A program made the translations under genes and the position numbers. A stretch of 9,729 nt of DNA from Bacteriovoracaceae bacterium UBA2428. Its GTDB lineage: Bacteria; Bdellovibrionota; UBA2428. The DNA lies in NCBI GenBank assembly GCA_002343545.1, contig DDRA01000149.1:1-9729 (forward strand). Reading direction: 5' to 3'. This document shows positions 6,106 through 9,729 of the stretch, in pieces. Position 1 is the stretch's first letter. Each line of letters begins with the position of its first letter. Below the pieces are notes generated by a model. That model ran no database searches. It worked only from the letters and a program-made list of their open reading frames with translations, and was not told the origin of the DNA.

Positions 6106-7017
6106 TCACCTTTGTAGCACAGGTTTCGCGGGAGCTTCGAGGGGAGCTTTGACCCCCCGGCAATGGGGCGGAACGGGAGCTTCGGGCTCGACCACGAGCG
6201 CCTTCGAGGCGGCGTCGCTCAGGGCGGCCTCGCTTTCGAGATCCCGTTCCAGCCGCTGCCGGCAGAGGAGCGTCGCGGCCTCGTTCAGCGCCCGGCGGGG
6301 ATCGCGCGGATCGTAGATGTGCTGGGAGGCCTTCGCGCCCTTCGACGTCTCGGGGCGCGCCGTCCGGGAGCGCGACACGTGCCAGAGCGCCTCCGCTTCC
6401 AGCCCGTAGGCCAGGAGCTCGGGCCAAGGCTCGGCGCCCGTTTCGGCGCGCAGGAGCAAGTTACCGCCGCCGCCGTTCACGCGAAAGTGCCGAAACCCCC
6501 GCGCGACGAGCAGCTCGCCGAGCGCGCCCACGCTGAAGCCCTTCGCGATCCCGCCGAAGGTGAGGCGACGCGGATCCTCGCGAAAACGGAACTCGCCCTC
6601 GCGACGCTCCATCGCCCCCAACCCCACGGGCCGCGCGAGGGCCTTCCACTGGACCGCGCCGATCGTCGGATCGAAGACGCCCCGCGACTCGCGCCAGGCC
6701 TCGGCCGAGAGATCCAGGAGCTTGAGAAAGCGCGGCGACGCCGGCCGCCATTCCGCGAGCCCCCCGCGCTCGAGGCGCCGAAGCTCGCTTTCTTCGCTCC
6801 AGTCCGAAAAAAGAAGTTCGTCTTCGAGCACGCGCCGCGAGAGCGCTTCGCGGAGCGCGGGCGCGTCGAGCGACGCCGGCGCGAGCCCTTCCACGCGCCA
6901 CACGGTCCCCATCCCGAAGAAGACGTGCTCGAAGGGCCGGAGCGGCGCGGGCACCGGCGCCCGCGAGACGCAGCCCGCGAGACCCGCCAGCGCGAACCCG
7001 ATCGCGGAACGCTTCAC
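6106..7017 (-). CDS. ApbE-type FAD:protein FMN transferase, lipoprotein
   Basis: ApbE enzymes split FAD and attach FMN to a threonine of target proteins in the periplasm, with Mg2+. From the GTG at 7017 the protein has 303 residues and starts with a lipoprotein signal ending LAGC (Cys16). Family motifs follow: MGT (36-38), LLFSDWSEESELRRL (68-82), FDPTIGAVQW (115-124), FGGIAKGF (154-161), VNGGGG (180-185), HIYDPRDP (233-240) and SDAASKAL (267-274). The last corresponds to the usual A-D-A-L-S-T-A: Asp268 is kept, but the metal-ligand Thr is Lys272. The usual Asp after GGIAKGYAV is Gly164. It is therefore a divergent member, possibly altered or inactive. The start overlaps the stop of the upstream gene as GTGA, which rules out the longer open frame to 7221. 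The target may be the neighbouring lipoprotein; this is inference. Confidence 0.88.
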   Translation of the reverse strand: MKRSAIGFALAGLAGCVSRAPVPAPLRPFEHVFFGMGTVWRVEGLAPASLDAPALREALSRRVLEDELLFSDWSEESELRRLERGGLAEWRPASPRFLKLLDLSAEAWRESRGVFDPTIGAVQWKALARPVGLGAMERREGEFRFREDPRRLTFGGIAKGFSVGALGELLVARGFRHFRVNGGGGNLLLRAETGAEPWPELLAYGLEAEALWHVSRSRTARPETSKGAKASQHIYDPRDPRRALNEAATLLCRQRLERDLESEAALSDAASKALVVEPEAPVPPHCRGVKAPLEAPAKPVLQR

Positions 7018-8882
7018 GGCGTCGACCGGTCCAGGTCCTCGAGCACCCAGCGCAGATCGCGCGCGATGTCGGCCGAGGGGTGCGACGAAAGCTCGAAACT
7101 CGTCGAGACGATCTGGCCCCGCCCGTTCACGAGCACGGCCGAAGGGACTCCGTAGATCTCGAGCCGCTCGAGGAATTTTTCGTGGGCCGGGCTCGCGCCC
7201 AGACGGGCGGCCTCGCGGCAATGGACGGCGCGCGGCCCCTTGGCGAGTCCCGTCGCCTTACAGAAAGACTCCAGGCTGGCGTCCGCGCCTTCGCGGGGGA
7301 AGACTTCGACGAGACGGATCCGCTTCCAGAAGTCATCGCCCGGATCCTCCTTTGCCCAGCCGCCGATCGTCTCGAGACAGTGCGGGCACCAGGACGCGAA
7401 GAAGACGTAGAGACGCGCGCTTCCCTCGACGCCCGGCAGACGGACGGCTTCCTTTTCTTCGCGATTCCATCCCCGGTCCGCGAGGACCGGCACGATCTCG
7501 CGTGGCGGATCCAGGAAGCCGCGCTTGAGTTCGCCGCGGTAGACGCTCTCGTAGGTCTCGCGCAGGAGCTTGCCGTCGGCGCCCTCGTCCGGCCGCGCGC
7601 CCCGCAGTTTGTGGCGCGGGTAACGCACCAGGATCTCGACCCGAAGACGACGCGCGTCCTCGGCCTTGCCGGCGTCGGCGGCGGCCTGGGCGTAAAGCTC
7701 CATGCGTTCGGGCGAGTTCTTGAGGAATTCCGGCGGCGACGAGAAGTCGAGCCGGCTCGCGAACTCCCGCGCGCGGTCGACGCGCTTGAGGGTCGTCGCG
7801 GCGAGAAACGACACGGTCGCGTCGAAGGAGGCTTCGCACTCGGGGAAGCTCGCGCGCTCGCGGAAGACGGCGACCACGTGCGCGGCGCCGATCTCGGAAG
7901 CGCTCGCCTCGGCCAGATACTCGCAGAAGCGGCGGCGTCCGTACTCGCGCGTTGTCTTGGCGCGGAAGAGCGGAAAGAGCCACTCCGAATCGCTCGCCCG
8001 CGGATCCCTCGAAGAGATCCGCGTCGCCCCCTTCAGCAGCGTCTGCAGCAGGCCCGCGCGGTAGCCTACGGGAAGCCGCGTGTCCTCGAGCTCGGGCAAG
8101 CGCCGCGCGACGAAGCGACGCGCGTCATCCCACCCCGAGAGGGCGTTCCGTTCCTGGGTGAGCGCCTCGAGCAGGCTCCGCTCGGTTTCCCGCTCGGCGT
8201 CGCTCGGCGCCAGGGCCCGACGGGCCCCCAGCGCGGCCTCGAAGATTCGGTAGCTCGTGTAGGCGCCGCCCGGCACGAGCGAAGCGCGGAAGGCCGACCA
8301 GGTCTGCGGCGGAAAGACGCTCAAGCTGTCCGTCAGCACGACGGGGTCGTCGACGTAGCGGAGCGCCGCGGGCAGCTCGCGGGCCGTCTGGAGGGCGCGA
8401 CGGCGATCTTCGTCCGAGAAAACTTGGTGCCCGACCTTACGCAGCGGGAAGGCCGGGTCCTCGAGCAAACGCTCGACGCGGCCGGCTTCGTCCAGCACGA
8501 GGTGAAAGACGACGGGCGTGCAGCCCGAAGTGCAGCCCGTCGTCGTGTCGACCGGGCGGAAATACCGGGCGATCCCGTTCTTGGCCCGGTGACGAAGGAG
8601 GTGGGTATTGAAGTAATCCGGGACGGGCTTGCCCGCGACGAGGCGCCACTCTTCGGCGAGCTCGATCGCCGCCCAGTCTCCGTCCTCGAGGGCGAGGAGT
8701 TTTCGGTAGAAGGTCGGGAGCTCATCGCTCGCCGCAAGGGGCTTTTCGAGGGCGCTGGGAAGACGTTCGGGCCAGGCGCCCGAAAAAGTCGGGGCCAAGG
8801 AGAAGGAATCGGGCGGCGTCGAAGAACACGCGGCCAATCCGAAGAGAAGAAGGGAAAAAGGGATTCGGTGCGTGGAAGCCAT
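7014..8882 (-). CDS. Large lipoprotein with C-terminal TlpA/thioredoxin domain
   Basis: The 622-residue protein starts with a lipoprotein signal ending LAAC (Cys19). Ser20 at +2 suggests sorting to the outer membrane. The C-terminal ~140 residues are a thioredoxin fold: LYVFFASWCPHCLETI (491-506) with the CPHC active site (499-502), and the cis-proline loop IYGVPSAVLVNGRGQIV (577-592). It probably reduces or exchanges disulfides in the periplasm. Residues ~100-220 contain CTSGCTPVVFHLVLDEAG, LRKVGHQVFSDEDR, YVDDPVVLT and VPGGAYTSYRIFEA. These resemble a family of FMN-binding-like periplasmic domains (inference). Residues ~225-480 are charged and Ala/Arg-rich, probably helical, with no recognised domain. 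Extra cysteines lie at 117, 121, 320, 349, 541 and 555. It heads the operon with apbE and apaG. AGGGG is only 1 base before the ATG, too close for a normal ribosome site; TAAGAT lies 6 bases upstream of the ATG. Confidence 0.85.
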   Translation of the reverse strand: MASTHRIPFSLLLFGLAACSSTPPDSFSLAPTFSGAWPERLPSALEKPLAASDELPTFYRKLLALEDGDWAAIELAEEWRLVAGKPVPDYFNTHLLRHRAKNGIARYFRPVDTTTGCTSGCTPVVFHLVLDEAGRVERLLEDPAFPLRKVGHQVFSDEDRRRALQTARELPAALRYVDDPVVLTDSLSVFPPQTWSAFRASLVPGGAYTSYRIFEAALGARRALAPSDAERETERSLLEALTQERNALSGWDDARRFVARRLPELEDTRLPVGYRAGLLQTLLKGATRISSRDPRASDSEWLFPLFRAKTTREYGRRRFCEYLAEASASEIGAAHVVAVFRERASFPECEASFDATVSFLAATTLKRVDRAREFASRLDFSSPPEFLKNSPERMELYAQAAADAGKAEDARRLRVEILVRYPRHKLRGARPDEGADGKLLRETYESVYRGELKRGFLDPPREIVPVLADRGWNREEKEAVRLPGVEGSARLYVFFASWCPHCLETIGGWAKEDPGDDFWKRIRLVEVFPREGADASLESFCKATGLAKGPRAVHCREAARLGASPAHEKFLERLEIYGVPSAVLVNGRGQIVSTSFELSSHPSADIARDLRWVLEDLDRSTP

Positions 8883-8888
8883 GCCCCT

Positions 8889-8894
8889 ATCTTA
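8889..8894 (-). promoter_or_regulatory. Candidate -10 box for the thioredoxin-lipoprotein operon
   Basis: TAAGAT on the minus strand (4 of 6 to TATAAT, TANNNT pattern) ends 6 bases before the ATG at 8882. This spacing would give a leaderless mRNA. A TTGACG occurs at 8932-8927, but it is 32 bases from TAAGAT, too far to be its -35, and no good -10 sits 17 bp after it. Confidence 0.25.
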
Positions 8895-8930
8895 AGGCAG
8901 GGCCAAAGGCTCCCGTAGGCGGCTTCCGTC

Positions 8931-8962
8931 AAAATCCACGGGCGCGTCGACGGAGCGCGCCC
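8931..8962 (-). terminator. Likely terminator after the IF-1-like gene
   Basis: On the minus strand a perfect 7-bp stem GGGCGCG/CGCGCCC (8962-8956 with 8946-8940) encloses a 9-base loop. It is followed by GTGGA and then four T (8934-8931). It starts 12 bp after the IF-1-like stop codon. The T-run is short and displaced, so termination may be partial. It would separate this gene from the thioredoxin operon downstream. Confidence 0.55.
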
Positions 8963-8974
8963 AAAGGGGGCGAA

Positions 8975-9250
8975 TCAGGATTTCGCGGGGGGCGGACCGC
9001 CCGGGGCGCCGCCGGGGGGATTGAAGTGCGAAGCGCTCTTCCGGAAAAGAATGATGCCGTGGTTCAGATCGTAAACCGAGATGCCGACGGTGACCTGGTC
9101 ACCCACGATGCACTTGATTTTATTCTGTTTCATCTTACCGCTGAGCTTGGCGGTGACGACCTTGCCCGTGGGCAACTTGACGAGATAGTGACCGCCTCCC
9201 GGCGTGCCCGTAATAATTCCTTCGAACTTGGCAAGGTCCTCTTTCGACAT
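8975..9250 (-). CDS. IF-1-like S1/OB-fold protein with Pro/Gly-rich tail
   Basis: The 91-residue protein matches translation initiation factor IF-1 along its first ~72 residues: MSKEDLAKFEGIITG (1-15), YLVKLPTGKVVTAKLSGKM (22-40), IKCIVGDQVTVGISVYDL (45-62), GIILFRK (65-71). IF-1 binds the ribosomal A site on the 30S subunit during initiation. Differences from standard IF-1 are clear: the usual PYDL-GRITYR ending is VYDL-GIILFR, the loop before strand 2 is GTPGGGH, and a tail HFNPPGGAPGGPPPAKS (75-91) extends the usual ~72 residues. It may be the genome's IF-1 or a second, specialised copy with an RNA-binding or cold-shock role; this cannot be settled here, so no symbol is given. AGGG lies 5 bases before the ATG. 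It starts 16 bp after the stop of the membrane-protein gene. Confidence 0.85.
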   Translation of the reverse strand: MSKEDLAKFEGIITGTPGGGHYLVKLPTGKVVTAKLSGKMKQNKIKCIVGDQVTVGISVYDLNHGIILFRKSASHFNPPGGAPGGPPPAKS

Positions 9251-9266
9251 CTGGACCCTGGACTTA

Positions 9267-9729
9267 TCAGAAGTAGTAGTAGAACGAAAGGGCTCCGCCG
9301 GGGGCCCCTTGGAAACTCGTCGCCGAGATGAAGTACATGAGCTGGGCCCCGAAGGCGAGTCCGTCGCGGTGCTGATAGAGGACGCCGATGGCCGGGTAGA
9401 CCAGGTGGGCCGTCGCGTCGGGCGGCACGTCGCCGCCCTCGTCCTGGAGAAAACGCTCCGAGAGGTAGGCCGGACGGATATCGGCGACGTCGGAGTTCGC
9501 CTTGCCGACGTGCCAGTTCGAATAGCCGAATTGACCGTAGGCCTGGAGGCTCTCGCGGCCCGAGAAGTAGAAGCGCGTGTACGCTCCCCAGGTGCTGTAG
9601 GAGAGCCCCGTGCCGATGCCGAAGCCGGCCGACCACTGCGGCGTGAGCGCGAGTTCGAGCTCGGCGCCGAAGAGGCCGTAGGCGCCCGCCCCGACGAAGC
9701 CCAAGCCGAGCACCCGTTCCTTGGACGCG
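9267..9729 (-). CDS. Beta-barrel-like outer membrane protein, C-terminal part (cut by right edge)
   Basis: The frame is open to the right edge and encodes about 153 residues before tandem stops TGA TAA. The GTG at 9713 is probably internal, because codons before it (ASKER) continue the frame and the visible protein has no signal peptide. Alternating hydrophobic and polar stretches suggest membrane beta strands: FGAELELALTPQWSAGFGIG, WGAYTRFYFSG, LQAYGQFGYSNW, LVYPAIGVLYQH, GLAFGAQLMYFIS. The chain ends GALSFYYYF. A terminal Phe after aromatic residues is the usual signal read by the BamA machinery in outer-membrane barrels. No specific family is recognised. It may be a structural or porin-like protein. 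The IF-1-like gene follows by 16 bp on the same strand, so they are probably co-transcribed. Confidence 0.7.
   Translation of the reverse strand, partial: ASKERVLGLGFVGAGAYGLFGAELELALTPQWSAGFGIGTGLSYSTWGAYTRFYFSGRESLQAYGQFGYSNWHVGKANSDVADIRPAYLSERFLQDEGGDVPPDATAHLVYPAIGVLYQHRDGLAFGAQLMYFISATSFQGAPGGALSFYYYF

Noticed and set aside
6104..6427. Upstream extension of the apaG frame
   Set aside because: The added residues are an out-of-frame reading of apbE; the ATG at 6103 (or 6100) has a ribosome site and begins the conserved protein.
7018..7221. Upstream extension of the apbE frame to an earlier start
   Set aside because: It would overlap the upstream gene by about 200 bp and bury the lipoprotein signal peptide; the GTGA-overlapping GTG at 7017 starts exactly at that signal.
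7080..8918. Plus-strand open frame of 612 codons opposite the thioredoxin lipoprotein gene
   Set aside because: Low-complexity Arg/Glu/Ala composition and no recognisable start context. The minus-strand gene has a signal peptide, CPHC site and cis-proline loop.
1..9729. CRISPR array, tRNA, rRNA, phage or transposase genes
   Set aside because: No spaced direct repeats, no tRNA or rRNA stretch, and no recombinase or phage-like proteins were found in any frame.

Overview
The window is GC-rich and gene-dense, from what looks like a Gram-negative bacterium. Three genes or partial genes start with lipoprotein signal peptides, one is an outer-membrane-type beta-barrel end, and one encodes an OlsB-type ornithine-lipid acyltransferase. 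The taxon cannot be fixed from sequence alone. The gene mix and the unusual IF-1 would suit a deltaproteobacterial or Bdellovibrionota-like genome, but that is a guess. Nine of the ten genes are on the minus strand; only the acyltransferase is on the plus strand. No rRNA, tRNA, CRISPR array, transposase or integrase gene was seen. No gene-free stretch exceeds about 100 bases.

Layout, left to right. (1) Positions 1-220, minus: the start of a small lipoprotein gene that runs off the left edge. (2) Positions 308-4732, minus: an arginine/ornithine block read argC, argJ, argB, then a multi-pass glycosyltransferase gene coupled to argB by a GTGA overlap. ArgC, ArgJ and ArgB are three of the enzymes that turn glutamate into ornithine. 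ArgJ recycles the acetyl group, so the route is cyclic. argD is not in the window. (3) Positions 4775-5578, plus: an OlsB-like N-acyltransferase, divergent from argC across only 42 bp. That gap holds an exact 8-bp inverted repeat whose two arms carry the two Shine-Dalgarno sequences. OlsB uses ornithine, the product of ArgJ, so the shared control region is biologically suggestive. (4) Positions 5565-5667: a 103-bp element with perfect 21-bp inverted arms between the convergent olsB-like and apaG genes. One arm supplies the olsB-like stop codon.

(5) Positions 5672-8882, minus: a compact operon. It encodes a 622-residue lipoprotein with a C-terminal TlpA/thioredoxin domain (CPHC), an ApbE-type flavin transferase lipoprotein (GTGA overlap), and ApaG (2-bp gap). 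The middle of the thioredoxin lipoprotein looks like a degenerate FMN-binding domain, which may explain its pairing with ApbE. (6) Positions 8975-9250, minus: an IF-1-like protein with a Pro/Gly-rich tail, followed by a likely terminator. (7) Positions 9267-9729, minus: the C-terminal part of a beta-barrel-like protein cut by the right edge.

The items most worth following are: the shared argC/olsB control region; the pairing of cyclic-pathway ArgJ with a short ArgB that lacks the N-terminal helix of arginine-sensitive kinases; the inverted-repeat element; the FMN-binding-like region next to an ApbE that lacks a metal-ligand threonine; and the tailed IF-1 paralogue.
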